From assembly GCA_934408705.1 (NCBI GenBank), contig CAKRVL010000018.1, positions 1-40,448 on the forward strand: a DNA stretch of 40,448 nucleotides, given 5' to 3'. Made by a program: the position numbers and the translations under genes. This document shows, piece by piece, positions 24,163 through 31,843 of the stretch. How positions within the stretch are numbered: position 1 is the stretch's first letter; every line of letters begins with the position of its first letter. The notes under the pieces are model-generated. The model ran no database searches. It saw only the letters and a program-made list of their open reading frames with translations, and was not told where the DNA came from. This DNA comes from an uncultured Blautia sp. GTDB lineage: Bacteria; Bacillota; Clostridia; Lachnospirales; Lachnospiraceae.

Positions 24163-24188
24163 ACGCGGCTTAAAAAGTCGCGTTTTTT
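24163..24188. terminator. Bidirectional terminator between ABC operon and gntR-type gene
   Basis: ACGCGGC (24163-24169) pairs with GTCGCGT (24177-24183) with one G-U pair; six T follow on the plus strand and a run of T on the minus strand. Confidence 0.8.
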
Positions 24189-24189
24189 G

Positions 24190-24948
24190 TCAGGAATAAA
24201 AAGGGGCCACAAGGGACATTACCATATTGTCCGGATGAACAAATACTTCACCGACACCAACAACCCTGTCGCTTATATTATAGATCACTTCATCAAAACA
24301 GAGAAGAGGGGTACCTTTAGGAATATCAAGCTTCATGCAGGCCTCATCATCAAATTTAATGTGGCATTTCATAGAACAGTAATCAATATAATTGCTTTCT
24401 TCATTTGATCCCTTAAGCATGTATTTCTGACTGAATTCAGGAAGACTTTCAACATGAATCTCAGAATCCAGGGTCTGAGTAATAAGCTCTTTGGGAAAAT
24501 AAAATCTGGTATAAAGGCGTTTCAGATTATCAGCAGAATAAATCCAGCAGCTACGCAGAGCCTCGGTATCCTGAAAGAATCCCTGAAAAGCATTGCTTCC
24601 GTGTTCCTGATATTCCCAACTTGTTTCAATGGTTACATTTTTATATTGTTTTTTCAGCATTACACCAAAATCAGTATCCTGGTCAATTCTGTTTTCGAGT
24701 TGGAAAACAGAAGGATGCCCATAAGTTCCAAGTCCCTGATGAGAGGTGATGATACGATTCATGCGAAGCCGGACGAGAGCGTCACGGACAGTTGCGCGGC
24801 TTACACCAAACAGAGAGGAAAGCTCTTCTTCTGATGGGAACTTATTATTGCCAGGAGTCATATGGGTGATGTCTTCATATAAAGATTCATATGCCTGTTG
24901 GCTCTTGGTACTGCTTTTTAAAATTCTTTTTGCGTTCATTTTCTTCAT
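24190..24948 (-). CDS. GntR/UTRA-family transcriptional regulator of the cluster
   Basis: A 252-residue repressor-type protein. The N-terminal winged helix-turn-helix (about residues 15-75) contains KFPSEEELSSLFGVSRATVR and DALVRLRMNRIITSHQGLGT, classical GntR. The C-terminal 150 residues look like a UTRA effector domain (HutC subfamily), ending GTPLLCFDEVIYNISDRVVG and VGEVFVHPDNM. The ATG at 24948 has AGGAG nine bases upstream; longer upstream frames start inside the promoter. It sits in the centre of the cluster, and a copy of the operator lies in its own control region, so it most likely represses all five units until a pathway metabolite binds the UTRA domain. FrlR and HutC are relatives. 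Direct proof of binding is lacking. Confidence 0.88.
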   Translation of the reverse strand: MKKMNAKRILKSSTKSQQAYESLYEDITHMTPGNNKFPSEEELSSLFGVSRATVRDALVRLRMNRIITSHQGLGTYGHPSVFQLENRIDQDTDFGVMLKKQYKNVTIETSWEYQEHGSNAFQGFFQDTEALRSCWIYSADNLKRLYTRFYFPKELITQTLDSEIHVESLPEFSQKYMLKGSNEESNYIDYCSMKCHIKFDDEACMKLDIPKGTPLLCFDEVIYNISDRVVGVGEVFVHPDNMVMSLVAPFYS

Positions 24949-25000
24949 ACAACATTCTCCTACATCCATATACATAATACAACATAGTTGCGTATACTTA

Positions 25001-25029
25001 ATTATAATATGTAATGCACAAAAAAACAA
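25001..25029 (-). promoter_or_regulatory. Candidate promoter of the gntR-type gene
   Basis: On the minus strand TTGTTT (25029-25024) and TATAAT (25006-25001) are 17 bp apart, about 52 bp before the ATG. The operator lies 17 bp upstream of the -35. Confidence 0.55.
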
Positions 25030-25046
25030 GCAGAATGATGAACATA

Positions 25047-25057
25047 GTACGTCGTAC
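25047..25057. promoter_or_regulatory. GntR regulon operator, site 3
   Basis: Perfect GTACGTCGTAC in the control region between the divergent gntR-type gene and amidohydrolase operon. Suggests autoregulation. Confidence 0.75.
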
Positions 25058-25093
25058 AAATGAATAAAAAGTAATTTTTTTTATCGGAAAATA

Positions 25094-25122
25094 TTGAAAT
25101 TACAAAGGTTTCATGGTATTAT
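25094..25122 (+). promoter_or_regulatory. Promoter of the amidohydrolase/creatininase operon
   Basis: TTGAAA (25094-25099) and TATTAT (25117-25122) with a 17-bp spacer; the operator lies over the expected first transcribed bases. Confidence 0.7.
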
Positions 25123-25139
25123 ATCAAATAAGGTAAGAC

Positions 25140-25150
25140 GTACGACGGAA
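25140..25150. promoter_or_regulatory. GntR regulon operator, site 4 (degenerate)
   Basis: GTACGACGGAA keeps the left half GTACG and CG of the right half, with two mismatches in the right half. Confidence 0.55.
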
Positions 25151-25181
25151 CAACAAACTAATGCATAATGGAGGTAATACA

Positions 25182-26465
25182 ATGGTTAAAGGAAATAATA
25201 TTATTCTTAAGAACATTGATAAGATTGTCAGTGGTGATATTAATAAAGGAATACTTCCTGGTGATACGATTGTAGTCAGAGATGGACTGATTGCCGAAAT
25301 AGGTTTTGAAAAAGATCTTAATCTGGATGGCATTGAAACTGTTGTTGATGTAGATGGCCAGATTGTTTGTCCCGGATTTATTGACTGCCACATTCATAAT
25401 ACACTGGATGACTACGCTCCTCAGAGAGGCGCTGTTGGATGTTATTCTGATGCATTATATTATGGAACAACATCCATGGTATCCGAAGGAGAACAGGGAC
25501 CGGGATGGCCACGTTTTTACGATGATCCTATAGGCTGTAAAGCAGCGGCTATTTTATCAAAGAGAGTATTTGACCGTTTTCGCCCGGGTGGAGCACTGAA
25601 GTTTCATGGCGGAGCATTGGTACTTGTTCACGGACTTACAGAACAGGATTTCAAGGAAATGCATGAAGCAGGTGTGTGGCTGATCGCTGAGATTGGCGGT
25701 GGTGGCCTCTGTGATCCGGCAGAAGTAGAACCGATGCTTGAGTGGGCAAGAAAGTATGATTTCTTCTTCTCTGTACATCTTGCACCGCCTTCTATTCCTG
25801 GTTCTTCCTGGGTAACATCAGAAAATATCCTGAAGCTGCGGCCGAATAAGGTTGCACATACTAATGGCGGATCTACAGGTGTGGAGTTTTCACATATCCA
25901 GAGACTTATGGATGAGTGTGATATTCCACTTGAATTGGTTGTAAACGGAAATTTTGTGAACTTTAACAAGATGCTGAAACATATGGATAAGAAAGGCGAA
26001 CTTAACCGTCTTGTAATGGGAAGCGACTCACCTACAGGACAGGCATCTATGCCAGGAGCAATGAATCGTTGTATCGTAAAGGCATCTTCCCTCAATGACA
26101 TTCCGGCTGAAAAATGTATTGCCATGGCGACAGGAAATACAGCAGATCTTTACGGACTGAATACCGGTAAGATTGAGGTTGGGCGTGAAGCAGATCTGCA
26201 GGTAATCGACAATCCTCCGGGTTCTTGCGGTACAGATGCTCTTAAGGCAATTGAGTGTGGAGATCCATTTGGTAATTCACTGGTTATTGTGGATGGACGC
26301 ATTATTGCATATCGTGGAAAAGATTCCAGACCAACTGCCCGTACATGTAAACTTGAAGGAATGCCAGATTTTGTTACTGGAATTACAGAGCACCTGTTCT
26401 TCCCTCCGCAGCTTGGAAGACATTATGAAGGTATCAGTGCACAGACTGGTTTTAAAGTATTATAA
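25182..26465 (+). CDS. Enamidase-like amidohydrolase
   Basis: A 427-residue metal-dependent hydrolase of the amidohydrolase superfamily. The metal site starts PGFIDCHIHNT (H70, H72). The sequence closely recalls enamidase (Ena) of the nicotinate-fermenting Eubacterium barkeri: IVSGDI near residues 16-20, DTIVVRDGLIAEIG, DDYAPQRGA, KFHGGALVLVHGLTEQDFKE, HEAGVWLIAEIGGGG, SIPGSSWVT, VAHTNGG, and TGNTADLYGLNTGKIEVGRE. Ena opens a cyclic enamide and releases ammonia. Unlike Ena operons, no nicotinate dehydrogenase or reductase genes are nearby, so the substrate is probably another cyclic amide or lactam. GGAGG lies eight bases before the ATG at 25182; an upstream ATG at 25161 lacks a site. Confidence 0.8.
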   Translation: MVKGNNIILKNIDKIVSGDINKGILPGDTIVVRDGLIAEIGFEKDLNLDGIETVVDVDGQIVCPGFIDCHIHNTLDDYAPQRGAVGCYSDALYYGTTSMVSEGEQGPGWPRFYDDPIGCKAAAILSKRVFDRFRPGGALKFHGGALVLVHGLTEQDFKEMHEAGVWLIAEIGGGGLCDPAEVEPMLEWARKYDFFFSVHLAPPSIPGSSWVTSENILKLRPNKVAHTNGGSTGVEFSHIQRLMDECDIPLELVVNGNFVNFNKMLKHMDKKGELNRLVMGSDSPTGQASMPGAMNRCIVKASSLNDIPAEKCIAMATGNTADLYGLNTGKIEVGREADLQVIDNPPGSCGTDALKAIECGDPFGNSLVIVDGRIIAYRGKDSRPTARTCKLEGMPDFVTGITEHLFFPPQLGRHYEGISAQTGFKVL

Positions 26466-26492
26466 TAAAAATAAAAACAGGAGGTAGTAACA

Positions 26493-27236
26493 ATGCTCCA
26501 TTATTATCGTGAACTTAGCTGGAAACAACATCAGAATCTTCAGAAAGAAAATCTGTATGCAATGATCTGCATAGGTGCTATTGAACAACATGGTCCTCAT
26601 CTGGCAGTAGGAACAGATGATATGATCATTGAATATATTTTGCGACGGCTCGTCGGAGATGAAGAGATCGTTCCGGAAGTTTACGTGCTGCCTCCTCTGC
26701 ATTTTGGTTTAAGCCCTGAGCATATGAACCTTTGCGGAACGATAACTCTGACACCAGAGACTTTGATGGCTGTCATGGGAGATATTCTTGCTTCACTGAA
26801 ACAGCATGGATGGGAAAAGCTGGTGATTCTGAACAGCCATGGTGGAAATAAAGGCTTCCTTCATGGAATGGCGCAAGAGTGGAAAAGACGATATGGTCTT
26901 GAAATATATGTTCTTGAAACGATGCATCCTATTTATTATAGCAAGGCTCAGACAGTAATGGAGACTGCTCCGGATATGGAGGTGCATGCAGGAGAGGACG
27001 AAACGTCACAGATGTTGTATGAATTTCCGGAGACTGTAAATATGAAAGCACTGGAAAACGGATTTGATCGTAAAATCCCTGCACTTCCCCTTCGCAGAGA
27101 TTCCTGGTTTACGAAAGAAATGAATTCTTCCGGAATCATTGGAGGAGCACATCTGGCTACTCGCGAAAAAGGAGAAAAGCTTACAGCATTTATGTGTCAG
27201 AATGTAAAAACGCAGTTAAATTCTTTAGAAGATTGA
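26493..27236 (+). CDS. Creatininase-family amidohydrolase
   Basis: A 247-residue enzyme of the creatininase family, with the metal-binding pattern ICIGAIEQHGPHLAVGTDD (E31, H33, D42), the conserved VILNSHGGNKG and a C-terminal HAGEDETS. Members open cyclic amides (creatinine), deformylate Fapy-type pyrimidines (ArfB) or cleave peptides (MftE). AGGAGG lies nine bases before the ATG. It is 27 bp downstream of the enamidase-like gene in the same operon and is followed by a repeat and a terminator. The pairing with another cyclic-amide hydrolase suggests sequential ring opening; the substrate is unknown. Confidence 0.85.
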   Translation: MLHYYRELSWKQHQNLQKENLYAMICIGAIEQHGPHLAVGTDDMIIEYILRRLVGDEEIVPEVYVLPPLHFGLSPEHMNLCGTITLTPETLMAVMGDILASLKQHGWEKLVILNSHGGNKGFLHGMAQEWKRRYGLEIYVLETMHPIYYSKAQTVMETAPDMEVHAGEDETSQMLYEFPETVNMKALENGFDRKIPALPLRRDSWFTKEMNSSGIIGGAHLATREKGEKLTAFMCQNVKTQLNSLED

Positions 27237-27264
27237 AAGCTGCGAAGCAGCATTCGGTGTAGAG

Positions 27265-27299
27265 CCGCGTAGCGAAGCGGACCTGGAATATCCGCTTGA
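27265..27299. repeat. Dispersed hairpin repeat, copy 2
   Basis: AAGCGGA (27275-27281) and TCCGCTT (27291-27297) around CCTGGAATA; about nine in ten bases match the copy at 13918-13954. Confidence 0.65.
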
Positions 27300-27314
27300 C
27301 TTTTTAAAGCAACT

Positions 27315-27354
27315 AAAAACCCGGTATTCTGAAGTTTCAGAATACCGGGTTTTT
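27315..27354. terminator. Strong bidirectional terminator between convergent operons
   Basis: AAAAACCCGGTATTCTGAA (27315-27333) is followed by its exact complement (27336-27354). T tracts are present for both strands. It ends the amidohydrolase operon and the 8-oxoguanine-deaminase operon. Confidence 0.92.
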
Positions 27355-27359
27355 ATGAC

Positions 27360-28724
27360 CTACAGATTCTTCAAATACCGGGTTATTTCTGTTTCGGAAT
27401 CATATACAAGCTTTTCCTCATCTATAGAAACAAGTTGGCCGTTTTCTACGGTTATTTTACCATTTACAACTGTATAATCAACAGGTCCTTTTAAGCCTAC
27501 AGTGCCGAATACAGATAATGGATCACGACAGGCACCTACAAGCTCCAGGCGGTTTTGACGTACCATAAAAAAGTCTGCACATTTTCCAGTTTCAAGACTT
27601 CCGATTTCATTTTCTCTTCCAAGGAGACGTGCACTTCCGATTGTTGCCATCTTTAAAATGTCATATCCGGAAGGGGCTTTATCGCTGGAGTTCAGACGAT
27701 GAAGTAAGAAACACATACGGATTTCTTCAAGAAGATTAGAACCGTCATTGCTGGCACTTCCGTCTACACCAAGTCCAACCGGAACTCCAAGTTTCAGCAT
27801 TTCCGGAATTCTTGCAATACCAGAAGAAAGTTTCATGTTGGAAATCGGACAGTGACATACACCGGTTTGAGTGTCAGCGAGAAGCTTTAACTCTTCATCA
27901 TTAAAATGGATACCATGTGCATACCATACATCATTTCCAATCCAGCCGAGCTTTTCCATATAAGCGAGTGGGCGTAAACCAGTAGTTTCAAGGGTGAATT
28001 TTTCCTCATCCAGAGTTTCGCAGAGATGTGTGTGCAGTCGGACTTTGTACTGTCGCGCAAGCTTTGCACTTTCTTCCAGAAGTTCAGCTGAAACGGAAAA
28101 TGGGGAACAAGGAGCAAGTGCTATACGTTTCATGGACTGGAAAGAAGTATCATTATACTTTTCAATCAGCCGTACACTGTCCTTCATAATTTCATCTACT
28201 GTCTGAACGACGGAATCAGGCGGAAGACCACCATCTTTTTTGGAACGATCCATACTTCCCCTGGAGAAGTGCATACGTACACCAAGTGTTCGGGCGGCCT
28301 CCCATTGAGCGGCAAGAAGATCTCCGGCATTATTTGGAAAAACGTAATGATGATCAAAAACAGTTGTACAGCCATTTTTCATCAGTTCACCCATTCCGGT
28401 AAGAGAGGAAAGCCGAATTGTATCTTCATTCAGATTTTTCCATACCTCATATAAAGTAGTAAGCCAGTCGAAAAGTTCAAGATTCTGCACCTGAGGAAGA
28501 TTTCTTGAGAAAACCTGATACAGGTGATGATGTGTATTTACAAGGCCGGGATAACAGATCATGCCCGTTCCGTCAATGACGGTATCAGCATCAGTATCAG
28601 GGAGATTATTTCCGATGGATTTGATAAGCCCGTTTTCACAATAAAGATTTACATTTGTATACACATGATCCTGTGCATCACAGGAAACTAGAGTGTCAAC
28701 GTTTTTAATCAGTAAAGTGCTCAT
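27360..28724 (-). CDS. 8-oxoguanine deaminase-like amidohydrolase
   Basis: A 454-residue amidohydrolase-superfamily deaminase. Metal ligands H65/H67 in LVNTHHHLYQ, H233 and E236 in RLHTHLCETLDEE, H270 in WYAHGIHF and D321 in GLGVDGSASNDGSN. These blocks, with GELMKNGCTTVFDHHYVFP, MHFSRGSMD, GGLPPDSVVQ, IALAPCSPFSVS and TGVCHCPISNMKLSSGI, match the 8-oxoguanine deaminase of Pseudomonas (Pa0142 type), which makes urate and ammonia from 8-oxoguanine, rather than guanine deaminase or SsnA. It is the last gene of the minus-strand operon. Related members act on hydroxyatrazine-like triazines or other purines, so the true substrate needs testing. Confidence 0.82.
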   Translation of the reverse strand: MSTLLIKNVDTLVSCDAQDHVYTNVNLYCENGLIKSIGNNLPDTDADTVIDGTGMICYPGLVNTHHHLYQVFSRNLPQVQNLELFDWLTTLYEVWKNLNEDTIRLSSLTGMGELMKNGCTTVFDHHYVFPNNAGDLLAAQWEAARTLGVRMHFSRGSMDRSKKDGGLPPDSVVQTVDEIMKDSVRLIEKYNDTSFQSMKRIALAPCSPFSVSAELLEESAKLARQYKVRLHTHLCETLDEEKFTLETTGLRPLAYMEKLGWIGNDVWYAHGIHFNDEELKLLADTQTGVCHCPISNMKLSSGIARIPEMLKLGVPVGLGVDGSASNDGSNLLEEIRMCFLLHRLNSSDKAPSGYDILKMATIGSARLLGRENEIGSLETGKCADFFMVRQNRLELVGACRDPLSVFGTVGLKGPVDYTVVNGKITVENGQLVSIDEEKLVYDSETEITRYLKNL

Positions 28725-28751
28725 ATGTATATCCTCCGTATTATCATATTT

Positions 28752-29639
28752 TTATAAATCCGGAACCCAGTATTTTTTACCGGATTTTTTGGCTGCTTCG
28801 TCCATTATGTGAAGATTGGCAAGACCGTCAAAGGCAATATCAATTGCATGATCCTGTCCATCACCGGCAGAAAAAGATTCTCCGGTAACAAGATTATTAT
28901 CAACAGAAACGACAGCACCGCCTCTGCGTCCAAAGAGATTACAGAGTGTGACGATGCCGGAAGATTCGCGATCCCAGTACATAACCCGTGCGCGATTATA
29001 ATAATCAATAATCTCTGCGTGACGTGGCTGGAAATATCCTCCTACAGATGGGCGTCCACATCCTACGTGCTCGCTGTCCTGAGAACGACCTATGCCGATA
29101 TGGTATGGATAATTATGGTCATCTGCGGCTTTTGCAAGTGCTGCGACAAGATCATAGCTACAGGAGGCCGGGTAAGATGGAGTAACATATGACTGACTCA
29201 TACCCTCGTCACGGACAACACCATTGGCTATTACACAGTCACCGGAACGCACATCTTCATGTACCCCGGCAGCACCGCCAAGCCGTATAAATGTATTAGC
29301 TTTTGTATAATGCATAAATTCTACAAGAATCAGTTCTGCCTCAGGACTTCCGCTTCCGCCGGATACAATACTGATATGTGCGCCTTTATAATATCCGCTA
29401 TAAGTAGTGAACATGCCTGATCTGCCGGCGAGAACTCTGTTTTCAAGTCTTTGGGAAAGAACTTCAGCCGGATCGCCACCATATACAAGAAGTGGATCTC
29501 GTACTACCATGATAACATAGTCCCCAACAAGATCTGGATCTATCTGTGTCAGGGCCGGTTTTCCGTCAATGACAAAACCACCTGGTTTTAAGCGATCTGC
29601 ATAATCATAATTTGTAATGATTTTTTTAAAACAATCCAT
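28752..29639 (-). CDS. Uridine phosphorylase-type nucleoside phosphorylase
   Basis: A 295-residue nucleoside phosphorylase of the PNP/UDP family. SIVSGGSGSPEAELILVEF and IRLGGAAGVHEDVRSGDCVI followed by ANGVVRDEGMSQSYV are the phosphate- and base-binding blocks; VMYWDRESSGIVTLCNLFG contains the Glu that binds ribose, with the M-[E/D]-x-E pattern altered to W-D-R-E. It splits a nucleoside into base and ribose 1-phosphate. Coupled by short gaps (27 and 15 bp) to the deaminase and SIS genes. A base such as 8-oxoguanine released here could go straight to the deaminase. AGGAGG precedes the ATG. Confidence 0.87.
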   Translation of the reverse strand: MDCFKKIITNYDYADRLKPGGFVIDGKPALTQIDPDLVGDYVIMVVRDPLLVYGGDPAEVLSQRLENRVLAGRSGMFTTYSGYYKGAHISIVSGGSGSPEAELILVEFMHYTKANTFIRLGGAAGVHEDVRSGDCVIANGVVRDEGMSQSYVTPSYPASCSYDLVAALAKAADDHNYPYHIGIGRSQDSEHVGCGRPSVGGYFQPRHAEIIDYYNRARVMYWDRESSGIVTLCNLFGRRGGAVVSVDNNLVTGESFSAGDGQDHAIDIAFDGLANLHIMDEAAKKSGKKYWVPDL

Positions 29640-29654
29640 TTAATATACCTCCTT

Positions 29655-30797
29655 TTACAGTGTGATTTTACTTTTCATGATAGTCGGGAAACCCTCACCA
29701 TCTTTAAAAGGTCCTTCGAAATATGGCCCTCTGTGCCCATGCATGTAATCGTCGCCTTCTTTCAATGGCATATAAGCGGTAAGGGCAGCTGCGAGAAATG
29801 AGAAAATAAGAGGAGCAAAATATTCTTTTAGTTTAAACGGAACAAAAACAGTATGGGTTCTGTCAGCTTCAAATTCAGTACTGTCAGTAATGATGAGACA
29901 TGGACGTTTCTGGTGTTTCATTGATTTTTCCATTTCCAGGCAACGTGGATAACATCTTGCATCTTCTGAACATATCAGGACAGTCGGGATATGTTCGGGA
30001 TAAAGAGAGAAGAAATTCATGTGAGCAAATTCCTCTAACTCAGGACTGAGAGCTGTATAACCGGTAGCTTCTAATGTTTTTGCCATGCCAAAATCAGAGG
30101 AAGCACGGCAGGGACCGGCTGCCAGAAATTCAACTCTTTCTTCTCTGGCACAAAGTTCTGCAAATGACTGTAATTGAATACGATTCTGATCAAGTGTGTC
30201 AGAAAGTTCTGTACAGAGCTGGCGGATCTGTGCAATGAGCTCTTTTTCATGATCAGAGGAAATTTTATCGGTTTCTTTTGCAAGATGTACGGCAAGAAGA
30301 TATAAAGAAACCTGGGCAACTGCAAAACTTCGAACTCCGGGGATAGGTACTGGGTCGAAAGAAGGTACAGGTGCATTGAAAATATAGGAGGCTGCCCGGG
30401 CACCGGGGCTGTCTGGATTAGATGTGATCAGAACCGGATGATAACCGGCTTTGGCCATAGCCATGGTTGCTTCTACACCTCTTACCATATATCCGGAATT
30501 GCTGATTCCAATCACCAGTACAGAATCAGGTTCCGGCATACAATAACCCGGTGCATATCTTGACGCCTGCATGGATGTAAGAGCGAAAGAGGGAAGATTG
30601 CAGAGCTGCATAAATGCGCCTGTTGCACCGAGAGCTGCAGACCAGGAATCACCACTGCCGTAAAGGTATACACACTTTAGTGGAAATTCAGAAACTTTTT
30701 TTGCAATACGGGCAGCCTCTTTATCTAAGGCAGAAAAAACTTCTTCCAATAAGGATGGTATGCTTTCTATATGTTTTAAATAAAGATTTTCGTTCAT
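29655..30797 (-). CDS. Double-SIS-domain sugar isomerase/deglycase-like protein
   Basis: A 380-residue protein with two SIS (sugar isomerase) domains like the C-terminal half of GlmS or like FrlB/AgaS. The first contains VYLYGSGDSWSAALGATGAF and LVIGISNSGYMVRGVEATM (the SNSG phosphosugar loop); the second begins EFLAAGPCRASSDFGMAKTL and continues with ELEEFAHMNF. It probably isomerises or deaminates a phosphorylated amino sugar or glycosylamine. With a PfkB protein, an ABC importer and a GntR/UTRA regulator it recalls the frl fructosamine operon, where FrlB removes the amine after phosphorylation by FrlD. Confidence 0.82.
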   Translation of the reverse strand: MNENLYLKHIESIPSLLEEVFSALDKEAARIAKKVSEFPLKCVYLYGSGDSWSAALGATGAFMQLCNLPSFALTSMQASRYAPGYCMPEPDSVLVIGISNSGYMVRGVEATMAMAKAGYHPVLITSNPDSPGARAASYIFNAPVPSFDPVPIPGVRSFAVAQVSLYLLAVHLAKETDKISSDHEKELIAQIRQLCTELSDTLDQNRIQLQSFAELCAREERVEFLAAGPCRASSDFGMAKTLEATGYTALSPELEEFAHMNFFSLYPEHIPTVLICSEDARCYPRCLEMEKSMKHQKRPCLIITDSTEFEADRTHTVFVPFKLKEYFAPLIFSFLAAALTAYMPLKEGDDYMHGHRGPYFEGPFKDGEGFPTIMKSKITL

Positions 30798-30805
30798 ATG
30801 ACCTC

Positions 30806-31729
30806 CTAGACCAGTTGAGTAACATGGCTTCGTAAATTGTTTAATTTCCGGTGTGCATCAGCCATAAGTGTTGAGTCTATAACAGGAGGAACACCATATT
30901 GCTGAAGAATATAAGAAGCGGAAATACCGGCGCAGAGCCCGGCTTCTACTATATCGCCATCAGACTGGCAAAAACCTGTGACAAGACCTCCGGTAGAAGA
31001 GTTCCCGCCACCGGTAACATCTACTACATTGGTAGGAGCGGCAGGAATAAGGTATATTTGTTTTCCGGATGAAACCAGAGCTCCTTTGGCACCCATTCGT
31101 AGAATTACATTTTTAGCATTCAGCTTGAAAAGTTCTTTTACAATATCTATAGGATCAGATTTTCCTGTAAGGCGTTTTCCTTCTGTAAGATTAAAGGAAA
31201 AAAGATCGATATCGTGGAGAACATCGCCAATAAAATCACGATTTTCCTGACAGGCAGAGGCACCGAAAATTTCCCAGCAGGAAACAGAAGAACCGGATCT
31301 CAGAAAAGGAAGAAGATCATTCCAGAAACCTTCTTCGCAGTCTTTGAAAAAGTACATTCCTTTACAATTTTTATAATTTGCCGGAATTTCTGAGATGAGA
31401 GGTTGTGATTCATGATGAGAAGCACAGTCAGGGAGAAGCAGTTCTTCACGTTCTCCGTCAGGAAAATAATTCAGACGGGCATGTGTACACTTTTTGTCTC
31501 TTCGCCCACCAGAAATCTCAATCTGATTATTGATAAACCAGCTGTCATAATTTCCTTCATAGTCAGGGCCGGGAGCACAACAAAAGCCTACATGATTCGA
31601 CCAGATACGCATTCCTGCTACGGCATAAATGCCGCCACCAAGCTGATTTATATGATGTTCTCCTGATGGGAGATAAATATCATCAATCAGAAGTTGGGTG
31701 AGGACATAATAATCAACAGAAGATGCCAT
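30806..31729 (-). CDS. PfkB-like protein with altered catalytic motif
   Basis: A 307-residue ribokinase-superfamily protein, first gene of the operon. HHINQLGGGIYAVAGM near residues 25-40 and VILRMGAKGALVSSGK near 208-223 fit the fold. The motif that should read DxTGAGD is DVTGGGNSSTGG (237-248), so N243 replaces the catalytic Asp base. The DNA (GGC GGG AAC) shows this is not a frame error. It may bind but not phosphorylate, or use another base. AGGAGG seven bases before the ATG at 31729 sets the start. It lies next to the SIS gene and under operator site 5. A second, normal PfkB kinase is encoded at 18067 in the same regulon. Confidence 0.8.
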   Translation of the reverse strand: MASSVDYYVLTQLLIDDIYLPSGEHHINQLGGGIYAVAGMRIWSNHVGFCCAPGPDYEGNYDSWFINNQIEISGGRRDKKCTHARLNYFPDGEREELLLPDCASHHESQPLISEIPANYKNCKGMYFFKDCEEGFWNDLLPFLRSGSSVSCWEIFGASACQENRDFIGDVLHDIDLFSFNLTEGKRLTGKSDPIDIVKELFKLNAKNVILRMGAKGALVSSGKQIYLIPAAPTNVVDVTGGGNSSTGGLVTGFCQSDGDIVEAGLCAGISASYILQQYGVPPVIDSTLMADAHRKLNNLRSHVTQLV

Positions 31730-31763
31730 ATTTTTACCTCCTTTATTTTCAAAAAAATATGTA

Positions 31764-31774
31764 GTACGTCGTAC
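31764..31774. promoter_or_regulatory. GntR regulon operator, site 5
   Basis: Perfect GTACGTCGTAC (plus-strand reading) four bases downstream of the -10 box of the minus-strand operon, covering the expected start. Confidence 0.8.
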
Positions 31775-31778
31775 CTTT

Positions 31779-31807
31779 ATTTTACAGTGGCGAAGAAAAA
31801 ATGTCAA
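31779..31807 (-). promoter_or_regulatory. Promoter of the PfkB-like/SIS/phosphorylase/deaminase operon
   Basis: On the minus strand TTGACA (31807-31802) and TAAAAT (31784-31779) have a 17-bp spacer. Confidence 0.8.
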
Positions 31808-31843
31808 TGTATATAATTCATTAGGAAACTGAGAAAAAGAATT

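Noticed and set aside
25182..29639. Known anaerobic urate degradation cluster (ygeW/ygeX/ygeY/ssnA type)
   Set aside because: No carbamoyltransferase, diaminopropionate lyase, YgeY peptidase, selenium or molybdenum enzymes are present; only a deaminase of another subtype.
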